Positions 44,849 through 54,315 of a DNA stretch of 64,000 bases are shown piece after piece. The translations under genes were made by a program, and so were the position numbers. A model generated the notes under the pieces. That model ran no database searches. It saw nothing but the letters and a program-made list of their open reading frames with translations, and was not told the origin of the DNA. The DNA comes from Candidatus Phytoplasma luffae. Lineage in GTDB: Bacteria > Bacillota_I > Bacilli_A > Acholeplasmatales > Acholeplasmataceae. Position 1 is the first letter of the stretch; every line of letters begins with the position of its first letter. The stretch is taken from the NCBI RefSeq assembly GCF_018024475.1, contig NZ_CP054393.1, forward strand, positions 186,001 through 250,000, given 5' to 3'.

Positions 44849-45387
44849 AAAATCCACAATTAAAAAAAGATAATTATAATAACAGAATAGTTTTTGGCGG
44901 TTTAGAAGAAAAAGTTATTTCCATTAATAGAATAACTAAAGTTGTTAAAGGTGGGCGTCGTTTACGTTTTTCTGCTTTGGTTGTTGTAGGCGATAAAAAA
45001 GGGAAAATTGGTTTTGCCAATTCTAAAGCACAAGAAGTTTTAGACGCTATAAAAAAAGCATTAGAAAAAGCTAAGAAAAATTTATTCCAAGTTCCTATTT
45101 CTGAAGCTACTATTCCTCACGAAATTATTGGTAAATTTGGAGCATCTAAAGCTTTATTAAAACCTGCATCTAAAGGAACAGGGATTATCGCTGGCGGAAA
45201 ATCAGCTAGAGCCGTTTTTAAATTAGCCGGCATTAATGATATTTTAGCTAAATCTTTCGGATCTAGAACTACGATTAATATTTTAAGAGCTATAATAGAT
45301 GGATTAATGAATTTAAAAACTATACAAAGCGTTGAAAAAAACAGAGGTATTAAATTAATATCTAGATTTCAAGGTAAAAACAAATGA
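44845..45387 (+). CDS. rpsE: 30S ribosomal protein S5
   Basis: 180 residues. The double-stranded RNA-binding-like domain ([34 protein letters not shown]) and the C-terminal domain ([18 protein letters not shown]) are complete. S5 shapes the decoding site. The start is TTG at 44845, with AAGAAGG just upstream inside rplR; it is coupled to rpmD at the end. Confidence 0.95.
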   Translation: MKNPQLKKDNYNNRIVFGGLEEKVISINRITKVVKGGRRLRFSALVVVGDKKGKIGFANSKAQEVLDAIKKALEKAKKNLFQVPISEATIPHEIIGKFGASKALLKPASKGTGIIAGGKSARAVFKLAGINDILAKSFGSRTTINILRAIIDGLMNLKTIQSVEKNRGIKLISRFQGKNK

Positions 45388-45581
45388 AAAAATTAGAAAT
45401 TATATTAAGAAAAAGTTTAATCGGAAGAACACCTAATCAATTAAAAAATGTTCAGTGCTTGGGATTAAAAAAAATTAATCAAATAGTGATTAAAGAAGAT
45501 TCTCCTAATATTCGAGGTATTTTAAAAAAAATTAATCATTTGATTTCAGTTAAAGAAATTATTGAAAAAGAAAGCAATTGA
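45384..45581 (+). CDS. rpmD: 50S ribosomal protein L30
   Basis: 65 residues. [20 protein letters not shown] and [20 protein letters not shown] match L30. ATGA overlap with rpsE gives translational coupling; rplO starts 6 bases after the stop. Confidence 0.95.
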   Translation: MKKLEIILRKSLIGRTPNQLKNVQCLGLKKINQIVIKEDSPNIRGILKKINHLISVKEIIEKESN

Positions 45582-45587
45582 TATAAT

Positions 45588-46028
45588 ATGTTACATTTAT
45601 TAAAACCAGTTAAAAACGCTAGAAAAACAACTAAACGTTTAGGACGAGGACCCGGAAGTGGAAACGGAAAAACATCAGGAAAAGGTCACAAAGGTCAATT
45701 AGCACGTAGCGGTGGCGGTACTAGGTTGGGTTTTGAAGGCGGACAAACACCTATTTTTCAACGAATCCCTAAAAGAGGTTTTTATAATTTTAATCAAAAA
45801 AAATATTATTTGATTAATTTAAAAGAATTAGAAGTTTTTGACAATGATACCGTAGTGACAAAAGAATTATTATTAAAAAAAAGAATAATTAAAAAAGACA
45901 CAACATGTTTTAAAATTTTAGCTAAAGGAAATTTTAGTAAAAAATTAACTATTCAAGCTTATAAATTTTCTAATAAATCCAAAGATATTATTGAAAAAAA
46001 TGGTGGTAATATAGAATTAATAAGGTAA
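45588..46028 (+). CDS. rplO: 50S ribosomal protein L15
   Basis: 146 residues. RLGRGPGSGNGKTSGKGHKG and GGTRLGFEGGQTPIFQRIPK form the Gly-rich N-terminal region that reaches into 23S rRNA; the C-terminal globular domain ends with ENGGNIELI-like KNGGNIELIR. The gene is followed by secY after 7 bases, the rplO-secY-map order used in phytoplasma typing. Confidence 0.96.
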   Translation: MLHLLKPVKNARKTTKRLGRGPGSGNGKTSGKGHKGQLARSGGGTRLGFEGGQTPIFQRIPKRGFYNFNQKKYYLINLKELEVFDNDTVVTKELLLKKRIIKKDTTCFKILAKGNFSKKLTIQAYKFSNKSKDIIEKNGGNIELIR

Positions 46029-46035
46029 TTTTTAT

Positions 46036-47292
46036 ATGAAAAAATTAATTATTTTTCTTTTAGATAAAAAAAGAGTAATTCAAAAAGTTTTGTTTACTTT
46101 ATTTATTGTTTTTATTTATATAATAGGTACTAAAATATACATTCCTTTTTTGGGACCAACAGAATATTTATCGTGTGATACAATATCAAAATTGAAAAAA
46201 GAGAGTATATTTTTTAATAAACAAACCACTTTAAATCTTTTCGCTTTAAGTATCTTTCCTTATATTACAGCTTCTATTTTGGTCCAATTTTCTCAAAAAA
46301 TTATTCCTTTTTTAAAGGAATGGTCCGAACAAGGTGATAAAGGGAAATATAAAATTAATTTAACTAATAGAATTTTAACTTTATTTTTTGCCTTAGGACA
46401 AGGTTGGGCGATAATAAAATTTAATTATTCGTGGTTTCTGTTTGATAAAATAAAAGTTTTTACTGTTTTATTTTTTTTAGTAGTAGGTGTTTTTATTTGT
46501 ATTTGGTTATCTGATTTAATTACCTCTAAAGGGGTAGGTAACGGAGTTTCTATTTTAATAGTAGTAGGAATAACCAAACAATTATATGATGCTATATATT
46601 TCTTAATATCTAATAAAAATAATTTGGATGTAACAAGAATTTTGGTTTTATTTTTATTTTTAGTTTTATTAATATTTACTATTATTTTATCTTCAGGTTA
46701 TTTAAAAATTCCTATTAATTATGCTTTAAATAAAAATAATAATAAAATTGATAAATATATCCCTATTAAAGTAAATATATCCGGGGTTTTGCCAATTATT
46801 TTAGCTGAAACTTTGTTAAATATAACTTCTTTATTGGATTTGTTGCCGACCAATAAAACATTAGATATTTTTATTTCTATTTTAAAAAAAGATAGATCTT
46901 TTTTAGAATTATCATTTTTTTTGTATATTTTATTGCTTATGTTGTTTTCTTTTTTTTCATCTTTCATGACTATTAATCCTAATAATATTTCCGAACATTT
47001 ATCTCAACAAAACGCTTATTTAACAGATACTAACCCAGGAACATCTACTGTTAAAAAAATAACTTATGAAATGTTTAAATTGATTTTTATTGGTGCTATT
47101 TTTTTAACTTTATTAGCTATTTCACCTTATATAATTAATTTTGTTTTAATAAAAACAGGAAAAGAAGAAATCGCTCATAATATTAAATTGGGTGGTACTA
47201 GTCTTTTGATTGTGGTTGGTACTGTTATAGAATTTATACAAAGTCTTAAAGAAAAAAGAAATATTAAGAAATCTTATAATAAATTATTTTGA
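46036..47292 (+). CDS. secY: Protein translocase subunit SecY
   Basis: The channel of the Sec pathway, the only general export route known in phytoplasmas and the exit for their effectors. About ten hydrophobic segments over 418 residues; SIFPYITASILVQF near 73, SDLITSKGVGNGVSILI near 160 and the STVKKITYEM-type loop near 337 are SecY signatures. It lies between rplO and map; adk, usual here in Firmicutes, is absent. Confidence 0.96.
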   Translation: MKKLIIFLLDKKRVIQKVLFTLFIVFIYIIGTKIYIPFLGPTEYLSCDTISKLKKESIFFNKQTTLNLFALSIFPYITASILVQFSQKIIPFLKEWSEQGDKGKYKINLTNRILTLFFALGQGWAIIKFNYSWFLFDKIKVFTVLFFLVVGVFICIWLSDLITSKGVGNGVSILIVVGITKQLYDAIYFLISNKNNLDVTRILVLFLFLVLLIFTIILSSGYLKIPINYALNKNNNKIDKYIPIKVNISGVLPIILAETLLNITSLLDLLPTNKTLDIFISILKKDRSFLELSFFLYILLLMLFSFFSSFMTINPNNISEHLSQQNAYLTDTNPGTSTVKKITYEMFKLIFIGAIFLTLLAISPYIINFVLIKTGKEEIAHNIKLGGTSLLIVVGTVIEFIQSLKEKRNIKKSYNKLF

Positions 47293-47332
47293 TAATATAA
47301 ATTAATATTAAAAAAAGGTTGTTTATTTTATT

Positions 47333-48076
47333 ATGTTATCGATCAAATCTTTTGATGAAATTTCATTAATGAGAGAAGCAGGAATTATTTTAAAATCCAT
47401 AAGAAAAGAATTATTGAATCATTTAAAAATAGGTATTTCTACTTATGAATTAGATATGATTGCTGCTAAATTGATGGAAAAACATGGTGTAGTATCGGCT
47501 TTTAAAGGTTATCAATCTTATGAAGGTTATACTTGTATTTCAGTAAATGAAATTGTAGTCCATGGGGTCCCTTCTAAAGAACTGATTCTTAAAACAGGAG
47601 ATATAATATCTATTGATTTAGGAATAAAATATAAAGGTTATTTTGTTGATTCAGCTTGGACTTATTATTTAGGAGATATACCGCATCAAACAAAAAAATT
47701 TATTGAAAATACTAAGTCATCTTTATTTGCTGGTATAGAAAAAGTTAAACCTGGTAATAAGATTTCAGATATATCACTTGCTATATATGAAGTTGGTCAA
47801 AAAAATAATTATGGCATAATAGAAATTTTTTCAGGACACGGAATTGGAAAAAACTTACACGAAGAACCTTATATTTTTAATTTTGATTTTGTTTTTAAAG
47901 ATTATATATTAAAACCAGGAATGACTTTTTGTATCGAGCCTATGTTTACATTAGGTTCTAAAGAAGTTAAAATATTAAAAGATGGATGGAGCGCTGTTAC
48001 TTTAGATTCAAGTTTGAGTGCTCATTTTGAACATACAGTTTTAGTTACTGAAAAAGGATATGAAATTTTAACATAA
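47333..48076 (+). CDS. map: Methionine aminopeptidase
   Basis: Removes the initiator methionine. M24A pita-bread enzyme: YTCISVNEIVVHGVPSK, ISIDLGIKYKGYFVDSAWT (metal Asp pair), SGHGIGKNLHEEPYIFNF (His), and EPMFTLG and HFEHTVLVTEKG (Glu pair). 247 residues. AAAAGG lies upstream at 47313-47318. It is part of the alpha-operon segment together with infA and rpmJ. Confidence 0.96.
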   Translation: MLSIKSFDEISLMREAGIILKSIRKELLNHLKIGISTYELDMIAAKLMEKHGVVSAFKGYQSYEGYTCISVNEIVVHGVPSKELILKTGDIISIDLGIKYKGYFVDSAWTYYLGDIPHQTKKFIENTKSSLFAGIEKVKPGNKISDISLAIYEVGQKNNYGIIEIFSGHGIGKNLHEEPYIFNFDFVFKDYILKPGMTFCIEPMFTLGSKEVKILKDGWSAVTLDSSLSAHFEHTVLVTEKGYEILT

Positions 48077-48118
48077 TATGAATAAATATATAATGATTAA
48101 AGGAAAAAATATTAAAAT

Positions 48119-48319
48119 ATGATTAATAACGATATTGAAACTTTAGATGCTTTAGTTGTTGGTATATTACCTAATTCTAAATTTAAATTAGAACTCCCTG
48201 ATAAAAGAGTTATTATCGCTTATATTTCTGGTAAAATACGTACTAATAAAATACGTATTTTATTAGGCGATAAAGTTAAAGTTGATTATCGTGGTCGTAT
48301 TATTTTTCGTTATATTTAA
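48119..48319 (+). CDS. infA: Translation initiation factor IF-1
   Basis: 66 residues, one S1-like OB fold. LDALVVGILPNSKFKLELPD, ISGKIRTNKIRILLGDKVKV and DYRGRIIFRY align with IF-1 (V.E.LPN..F.V.L.....I.GK.R...I.I..GD.V). The usual N-terminal MAK is replaced by MINNDIE. AAAGGA precedes the ATG. Confidence 0.95.
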   Translation: MINNDIETLDALVVGILPNSKFKLELPDKRVIIAYISGKIRTNKIRILLGDKVKVDYRGRIIFRYI

Positions 48320-48353
48320 ATAATAATAATATAAAAAAAGGATATATAATAAA

Positions 48354-48470
48354 ATGAAAGTACGATCTTCTGTAAAAAAACGTAGTGCTGATGATATCAT
48401 TGTAAAACGTAAAAAAAAGATTTATGTTTTAAATAAAAAAAAACGTCGTCATAATCAAAGACAAGGTTAA
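48354..48470 (+). CDS. rpmJ: 50S ribosomal protein L36, zinc-free form
   Basis: 38 residues, too short for most gene finders. [20 protein letters not shown] and the end [10 protein letters not shown] match L36 (MKVRxSVK ... HKQRQG). The four zinc ligands (C, C, C, H in the usual form) are absent, so this is the C-minus type. AAAAAAGGA precedes the ATG. The position between infA and rpsM is canonical. Confidence 0.93.
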   Translation: MKVRSSVKKRSADDIIVKRKKKIYVLNKKKRRHNQRQG

Positions 48471-48492
48471 AAAAAAAAGGAGTTTTTAAAAA

Positions 48493-48888
48493 ATGGCAAG
48501 AATCGTAGGAGTAGATATTCCTAACAATAAAACAATATTTATTGCTTTAACTTATATTTATGGCATTGGAACTAAAACTTCTAAAAAACTTTTGAATGAA
48601 TTAAATATTGATGAAAATATTAGAGTTCATGAATTAAGCGAAAATCAATTATCTATTATCAGAACTGAATTAAGCAAATTAAATTTAGAAGGTGTTTTGA
48701 GAAGGTCTAAAGTTTTAAATATTAAAAGATTGATGGAGATAGGTTGTTATAGAGGTATAAACCATCGTAAAGGTATGCCTGTTAGAGGACAAAGAACTAG
48801 AAACAACGCTAAGACAGTTAAAAAAAATCGCAAAAAAGCTTCTCCAAGTAACAAAACAAATAATAAAGGGATGAAAAAAGGGTTTTAA
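48493..48888 (+). CDS. rpsM: 30S ribosomal protein S13
   Basis: 131 residues. [33 protein letters not shown] (helix-hairpin-helix) and [20 protein letters not shown] are diagnostic, with a basic C-terminal tail extended by Asn/Lys. AAAGGAG is 8 bases before the ATG. rpsK begins 6 bases after the stop. Confidence 0.97.
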   Translation: MARIVGVDIPNNKTIFIALTYIYGIGTKTSKKLLNELNIDENIRVHELSENQLSIIRTELSKLNLEGVLRRSKVLNIKRLMEIGCYRGINHRKGMPVRGQRTRNNAKTVKKNRKKASPSNKTNNKGMKKGF

Positions 48889-48893
48889 TTATA

Positions 48894-49283
48894 ATGGTGA
48901 AACAAAGAAAAAATAAACGTAAAAAAATTAAGAAAAATATTCCTGTAGGCATAGCGCATATTCAAGCTACTTTTAATAATACTATTATAACTATTACAGA
49001 TTTAGAAGGTAATACAGTTGCTTGGTGCAATGCAGGTTCTTTAGGGTATAAAGGTAGTAAAAAATCTACTTCATATATAGCTCAAAAAGTAGCTCAAAAA
49101 GTTTCTGCTTTAGCGCAAGAACAAGGAATGAAACAAATTGAAGTATTTGTTAAAGGGCCAGGAGTAGGAAGAGAAACTTCTATTCGTTCTTTACAAGAAT
49201 CTGGTTTAGAAATTAACGCCATCAAAGATGTTACACCTGTTCCACATAATGGTTGTAGACCGCCTAAAAGACCTCGTGGATAA
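48894..49283 (+). CDS. rpsK: 30S ribosomal protein S11
   Basis: 129 residues. [40 protein letters not shown] and [16 protein letters not shown] are the universal S11 blocks; S11 forms part of the platform and mRNA exit path. rpoA follows after 28 bases with a good AAAGGAG. Confidence 0.97.
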   Translation: MVKQRKNKRKKIKKNIPVGIAHIQATFNNTIITITDLEGNTVAWCNAGSLGYKGSKKSTSYIAQKVAQKVSALAQEQGMKQIEVFVKGPGVGRETSIRSLQESGLEINAIKDVTPVPHNGCRPPKRPRG

Positions 49284-49311
49284 ATATTAACCATATTTAA
49301 AGGAGAAAAAA

Positions 49312-50265
49312 ATGGATAAATTAAAATTTATAAAACCTAATATGAATGTCGTCGAGGCAAAAACAGATTTAGCCAATGGAAAATTTATTATTTTTCCTTT
49401 AGAAAAAGGTTTAGGTATTACAATCGGTAATTCTTTAAGAAGAGTTTTGTTATCTTCTTTACCAGGTGTAGCTATTGTGAATGTTAAAATTGAAGGTGTT
49501 AACCATTATTTTAGTATTATTCCAGGCGTTGTAGAAGATGTTATGTCTATTGTTTTAAATTTAAAAAAAGTCGTTATCGCTGTAGATTCTAATGAAGACG
49601 ATTTCGAAGTTAAATTAAAAATTGATACATCGGAAGAAAAAACAATAACAGCTGCTGATTTTGAAACTGTAGATGGTGTAAGAATTATTAATAAAGATCA
49701 AGTAATAGCTACTTTATCAGATAATATCCCTTTCAAAATGGTAGTTACTGTCAGAAAAGGAATCGGATATATATCAGCAGAAGATAATAAGATTTATAGT
49801 AAAAATGAATTCGGAGTTATCGCGATTGATTCTATATACACTCCTGTTTTAAAAGTTTCTTACAATATAGAACCTAAATTGAATAATAAAGAACAATTAG
49901 TTATGGATATCGAAACTAATAAATCGATCCAACCCAAAGAAGCTTTATCTTTAGCTTCTAAAATTTTGATTGATCATTTTAATATTTTAGTTAATTTATG
50001 CGAAAAAGTGCAAGATGATTATTTTATTTACGAACCAAAAGCTAAAAGTTATAATCATGCTTTGAAATTAAGAATCGATCAATTAGGTATATCAGTTAGA
50101 TTATTTAATAGTTTAAAAAGAGCAGGTATAAATACAGTTCAAGAATTAGTTAGCAAAAATGAAAAATATATTTCTAAATTAGAAAGTTTAGGAAAAAAAT
50201 CTTTTGATGAACTAAAAGAAAAGATTAAAGAATTAGAACTGAATTTTCAAGATGACGAAAAATAA
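49312..50265 (+). CDS. rpoA: RNA polymerase alpha subunit
   Basis: 317 residues. The N-terminal assembly domain contains FPLEKGLGITIGNSLRRVLL and GVKVEGVNHYF-like IEGVNHYFSIIPGVVEDVM; the C-terminal domain (about 245-310) contains LRIDQLGISVRLFNSLKRAG and LESLGKKSFDELKEKI, the part that contacts UP elements and regulators such as Spx (11822). Canonical place between rpsK and rplQ. Confidence 0.97.
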   Translation: MDKLKFIKPNMNVVEAKTDLANGKFIIFPLEKGLGITIGNSLRRVLLSSLPGVAIVNVKIEGVNHYFSIIPGVVEDVMSIVLNLKKVVIAVDSNEDDFEVKLKIDTSEEKTITAADFETVDGVRIINKDQVIATLSDNIPFKMVVTVRKGIGYISAEDNKIYSKNEFGVIAIDSIYTPVLKVSYNIEPKLNNKEQLVMDIETNKSIQPKEALSLASKILIDHFNILVNLCEKVQDDYFIYEPKAKSYNHALKLRIDQLGISVRLFNSLKRAGINTVQELVSKNEKYISKLESLGKKSFDELKEKIKELELNFQDDEK

Positions 50266-50352
50266 CATTTAAAAAAATATTTTTTGTTGTCGAAAATATA
50301 AATGTTATAAAAAAATATAAATTTTAATCATTTAAACAAAGGTGTAATAAAA

Positions 50353-50709
50353 ATGGCATACAGTAAATTAAGACGTAATACGTCTCAAAGAAAAGCTTTA
50401 TTAAGGAATTTAGTTTCTGATTTGCTTATTCATGATCGTATTTTTACTACTGAATCTAAAGCAAAAGAACTTAGTAAAATAATTGAAAAAGTTATACATT
50501 TAGGCAAAAAAAATACTTTATCATCTAGAAGGTTAGCATCTAATTTTTTGTTTGATAAAAAAATAGACGAGAATAAAACTGTTTTACAAAAATTATTTAA
50601 AGAAATAGCGACTAAATACGAAAATTTACAAAGCGGATATACAAGAATTATAAAAAGTGTACCTCGTAGAGGTGATTCTTCTTTTATGGCTATCATTTCC
50701 TTGGTTTAA
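50353..50709 (+). CDS. rplQ: 50S ribosomal protein L17
   Basis: 118 residues. YSKLRRNTSQRKALLRNLVS, SKAKELSKIIEKVIHLGKK and SGYTRIIKSVPRRGDSSFMA match L17. Last ribosomal gene of the superoperon; a terminator-like hairpin follows. Confidence 0.97.
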   Translation: MAYSKLRRNTSQRKALLRNLVSDLLIHDRIFTTESKAKELSKIIEKVIHLGKKNTLSSRRLASNFLFDKKIDENKTVLQKLFKEIATKYENLQSGYTRIIKSVPRRGDSSFMAIISLV

Positions 50710-50714
50710 TTTTT

Positions 50715-50745
50715 ATAAATTTTTAATTTAAAAATTTATTTTATT
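50715..50745 (+). terminator. Terminator-like hairpin after rplQ
   Basis: ATAAATTTTTAA (50715-50726) and TTAAAAATTTAT (50728-50739), perfect 12-base arms with one base between, followed by TTTATT. All A-T; a partial terminator at best. Confidence 0.4.
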
Positions 50746-50797
50746 AAATAATATAAAAATTATTTATATAAATTAAATAAGGTATAATATTTAAATT

Positions 50798-51619
50798 ATG
50801 ATAGTTATTAAAAATTTAAATTTCAGTTATAGAAATAAAAAAATTTTAAAAAATTTTAATTTAAATATTTCTATGGGTGAATGGGTTACTATTATAGGTA
50901 ATAATGGTTCTGGAAAAACTACTTTAGCTAGGATTTTGATGGGTTTATTACAACCAAATGAAGGTAAAATTTTTATCGACGGAAAAGAATTTAACGAAGA
51001 TAGTTTACAAGAAATGCGTTCTTATATAGGAATGGTTTTTCAAAACCCTGATTATCAATTTGTAGGTTCAAACGTTCTTAATGATATTGTTTTCGGTTTA
51101 GAGAATCAATTATTATCTAGAGAAGAAATGCAAAAAAAACTTGATAAATATACTGTTATGTTGAATATTCAAGATTTGTTAGATAAAAATCCTCAAAATT
51201 TATCTGGCGGACAGAAACAAAAAGTCGCAATAGCTTCTGTTTTAGCTATGGAACCTAAAATTATTATTTTAGATGAACCAACAGCTTTTTTAGATCCGCA
51301 AGGAGCTCAAGAAATTTTCGATATTATTTATAATATTAAAAAGAACACAGATAAAATTTTAATAATTATTACGCATGATTTGAATTTATCTTCGAAAAGT
51401 GATAAAATTTTATTTTTGGAAGAAGGCAATTTGGTTAAATATTCTCCCCCTGTAGAATTATTTTCTGATAATAATTTTTGTGAAAAATATTTTAATTATT
51501 TGCCTTTAGCTCTTAAAATACATTTCGCTCTAGAAAGAGAGTCGGATATAAAAAAAATAAATAAAGATTTTTTTTATAAATTGAAGGGGTGTTTATGGGA
51601 ATATATTTTCGAGATGTAA
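50798..51619 (+). CDS. ecfA1: ECF transporter ATPase EcfA1
   Basis: First ATPase of an energy-coupling-factor importer that takes up vitamins and trace metals through interchangeable S subunits. Walker A GNNGSGKTT near residue 34, Q-loop VFQNPDYQFVG, signature LSGGQKQKVAIA, Walker B IIILDEPTAFLD and H-loop THDLN. 273 residues. TATAAT at 50783-50788 lies just 10 bases before the ATG with AAGG at its edge. The 3' end overlaps ecfA2 by 25 bases. Confidence 0.94.
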   Translation: MIVIKNLNFSYRNKKILKNFNLNISMGEWVTIIGNNGSGKTTLARILMGLLQPNEGKIFIDGKEFNEDSLQEMRSYIGMVFQNPDYQFVGSNVLNDIVFGLENQLLSREEMQKKLDKYTVMLNIQDLLDKNPQNLSGGQKQKVAIASVLAMEPKIIILDEPTAFLDPQGAQEIFDIIYNIKKNTDKILIIITHDLNLSSKSDKILFLEEGNLVKYSPPVELFSDNNFCEKYFNYLPLALKIHFALERESDIKKINKDFFYKLKGCLWEYIFEM

Positions 51620-52470
51620 CTTTTTCTTATAATAAAAAAAGTAACCCAGTTTTTGAAAAAATTAATTTAAAAATAGATTCTCAAAACGATTTCATCGCTT
51701 TAATTGGCAAAATAGGATCTGGAAAATCTACTTTAGTTCAATTAATGAATGGTTTATTAACTCCTAATGAAGGTTGTGTTGATGTTTTTGGTAATAAAAT
51801 AGATAAAAAAACATCTCCTCGCGATTTAATATCTTTTAGAAAAAAAATAGGATTAGTATTTCAATTTCCTGAAAATCAAATTTTCGAAAATACTGTTTTA
51901 AAAGATGTTATGTTCGGACCTAAAAATTTTAATAAAAATGATGATGAAGCAAAACAAAAAGCCATTGAAGCTTTAGAACAAGTAAATTTTCCTAATGATT
52001 TGTTTGAAAATTCTCCTTTTAGATTATCTGAAGGCCAACAAAGAAAAGTAGCTATTGCTGGTATTTTAGCGATAGAACCATCTATTTTGGTTTTGGACGA
52101 ACCCACTAGAGGTTTAGACGGGAATAATCAAAGACAAATAATGGAATTTTTACAACAAAAACATAAAAAAGATAAAAAAACTATTATTTTTATTACTCAT
52201 GATATTAATTTAGTCGCCGAATACGCTAATAAAATTCTTTTTTTAGAAGAAGGGAAAATTGCTTTTTTCGGCTCTAAAGAAGATTTTTTCGATGATGAAC
52301 AATTTTTTTCTAGATTAAATTTTTTAGTTCCACGAACTTTTGATATTTTGAAATTTTTAAATAAAAAAATAGGAATTCCTTTCGAATATAAATATTCTTA
52401 TATTCAATTATTAAAATATTTAAAAAAATTTTGTGAAGGCGACGAGAAGATAGATGAGATTGAATATTAA
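51595..52470 (+). CDS. ecfA2: ECF transporter ATPase EcfA2
   Basis: Second ATPase, forming a heterodimer with EcfA1. Walker A GKIGSGKST near residue 40, Q-loop VFQFPENQIFE, signature RLSEGQQRKVAIAG (SEGQ in place of SGGQ), Walker B ILVLDEPTRGLD and THDIN. 291 residues. The ATG at 51595 follows GAAGGGG by five bases; a GTG two codons earlier is not favoured. The stop overlaps ecfT by 17 bases. Confidence 0.94.
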   Translation: MGIYFRDVTFSYNKKSNPVFEKINLKIDSQNDFIALIGKIGSGKSTLVQLMNGLLTPNEGCVDVFGNKIDKKTSPRDLISFRKKIGLVFQFPENQIFENTVLKDVMFGPKNFNKNDDEAKQKAIEALEQVNFPNDLFENSPFRLSEGQQRKVAIAGILAIEPSILVLDEPTRGLDGNNQRQIMEFLQQKHKKDKKTIIFITHDINLVAEYANKILFLEEGKIAFFGSKEDFFDDEQFFSRLNFLVPRTFDILKFLNKKIGIPFEYKYSYIQLLKYLKKFCEGDEKIDEIEY

Positions 52471-53500
52471 TAAAAAAAATGATTTTGATTCAAATCATAA
52501 ATCTTTTATATATTCGATTCATCCTTCTTTTAAAATTATTTTAATTATTTTATTTACAAAAATTATTTTTAGTTTAAAATTAGATTCTTTTTATAAAATT
52601 GATTTTACAAATCGTGGTATAGTAAATTTTTGTTTTCTTTTGTTTTATTTATTTGTTTTTTGTTTTATTTTTTTTTATTTAATCTTAAGTTTAAATTACC
52701 CTTTCAGAACTTTAATGAAAGAAATTTTAAGATTTAAATTTATTTTTTTCTTTAGTATACTTTTACGTTGTTCTTATGAATGCCCACAAGGTTTTGAGGT
52801 ATTCAAACATGGATTAAAAATAGAATTTTTTAAAGAACCTAAAATTTTTTTGTTTTCTATTATTTTTTTATATTTTTCATATTTTTTTTTGTTTAAAAAT
52901 AAAAATTATAAAAATTTTGGTTTTCTTTTTATTTTTTTTTATTTTTGGAAAATACCTTGGAAAATAACCTTTTTATCTGGTTTGTATTCGCGCGATGATA
53001 GTTTTCCATTATTTTTTACTTATAAAGATTTTTTTTATATTTGTTTAATTTTTTCACGTGTTATTTTATTTTTATTATTTAATATTTTAATTAAGGAAAC
53101 AATTTCTTTTGTTGAAGTAAATGAAGGTTTGAATATAATTTTTAAACCTTTGAAAAGATTTAGATTTTTTTTAGAAATTTTAACTTTGGTTTTGTCTTTA
53201 ATTTTTATGTCTATTTCTTTTTTATTTGAAGAAGCGAAAAAAATTTTAAAAGCTCAATTATCTAGAGGTCTTAATTTTTATACTAAAAATATTTTCAAAA
53301 AATTTTATTATATACTTTCTTTATTGGTTCCTATTTTTGTTTTAATTTTTAAAAAATCTTTTGTTTTAGCAAATTCTATGGAAGCTAGAGGGTATGTTAT
53401 AGGGAAAGAACGTACTAAATTTATTTTGTATAAAACCCAAAAAAAAGATTATTTTTTATTATTTTTAGTTTTTATTGTTTTTTTATTAAGTTTTTTATAA
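52454..53500 (+). CDS. ecfT: ECF transporter transmembrane subunit EcfT
   Basis: 348 residues with about six hydrophobic segments rich in Phe and Ile. NSMEARGYVIGKERTKF near 310 is the EcfT coupling motif (.S.EARGY..G..RT), and a second helix with SRGLNFY-like LSRGLNFYTK is the other short coupling signature. No S subunit gene is in the window, so substrate specificity is set by genes elsewhere. Confidence 0.9.
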   Translation: MRLNINKKNDFDSNHKSFIYSIHPSFKIILIILFTKIIFSLKLDSFYKIDFTNRGIVNFCFLLFYLFVFCFIFFYLILSLNYPFRTLMKEILRFKFIFFFSILLRCSYECPQGFEVFKHGLKIEFFKEPKIFLFSIIFLYFSYFFLFKNKNYKNFGFLFIFFYFWKIPWKITFLSGLYSRDDSFPLFFTYKDFFYICLIFSRVILFLLFNILIKETISFVEVNEGLNIIFKPLKRFRFFLEILTLVLSLIFMSISFLFEEAKKILKAQLSRGLNFYTKNIFKKFYYILSLLVPIFVLIFKKSFVLANSMEARGYVIGKERTKFILYKTQKKDYFLLFLVFIVFLLSFL

Positions 53501-53560
53501 CAATTATATATTTTTTATTTAATTTATTTTAATTAAAAAAATTTTAAAAAAGAGGTTTTT

Positions 53561-54298
53561 TTGAACAAAAATATAATTTATAAATTAATTTTGGTTTATG
53601 ATGGCGCAAATTATTATGGTTATCAAAAACAACCTAATTTAATAACTATTCAGTCAGTTTTAGAAAATGCTTTATTTAAAGTTACCAAACGCAAAATTAA
53701 AACTATTGCAGCTAGTCGCACTGATAAAGGAGTTCATTCAGAGGGGCAAGTAGTTAGTTTTCAAACTGATTTTCGGATTCCTCCTTATAATTTAAAAAAA
53801 GCTTTAAATAAAATTATTTCACAAGATATTTTAGTTTTAGATATTTGTATTTGTGATTTTCCTTTTCATGCTCGTTATAATTCCAAATCTAAAATTTATC
53901 GGTATGTTTTTTCAAAAAAAAAATTAAATCCTTTTAATTGTCGATTTCAAGTATATTTTGAAAAACTTAATTTTTCTCTTATCAAAGAGGCGATACATTT
54001 ATTAGAAGGTCAAAAAGATTTTGTTTTATTCACCAATAACAAAGATAAAAAGAAAAATACTATTAAAACAATTTATAAAGTTTTTGTTGAAGAAAATGAA
54101 AATCAATTTGTTATTTTTTTTCATGGTAAAGGTTTTTTAAAACAAATGATTCTTTTGTTAGTGGGTTTTTTAATTAATATCGCGCAAGGTAAAAAAACCT
54201 TATCAGAATTAGAAAATATGTTTTTAATTAAAAATAATAAAAAATTTACTTTTATAGCTCCTTCTAATGGTTTATTTTTAAAAAATATTTTTTATTAA
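53561..54298 (+). CDS. truA: tRNA pseudouridine(38-40) synthase TruA
   Basis: Modifies the anticodon stem of many tRNAs. YDGANYYGYQKQPN at the N-terminus and AASRTDKGVHSEGQVVSF with catalytic Asp55 are diagnostic; FLKQMILLLVGFLINIAQGK is the C-terminal block (usual FLxxMVR). 245 residues. The TTG start follows AGAGG by 5 bases. Placed after ecfT as in many Firmicutes. Confidence 0.95.
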   Translation: MNKNIIYKLILVYDGANYYGYQKQPNLITIQSVLENALFKVTKRKIKTIAASRTDKGVHSEGQVVSFQTDFRIPPYNLKKALNKIISQDILVLDICICDFPFHARYNSKSKIYRYVFSKKKLNPFNCRFQVYFEKLNFSLIKEAIHLLEGQKDFVLFTNNKDKKKNTIKTIYKVFVEENENQFVIFFHGKGFLKQMILLLVGFLINIAQGKKTLSELENMFLIKNNKKFTFIAPSNGLFLKNIFY

Positions 54299-54315
54299 AG
54301 AAAGAGGAGAATAAA

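Noticed and set aside
50783-50788. TATAAT as the promoter of a leaderless ecfA1 mRNA
   Set aside because: No convincing -35, and AAGG beside it can serve as ribosome binding site for read-through from rplQ.
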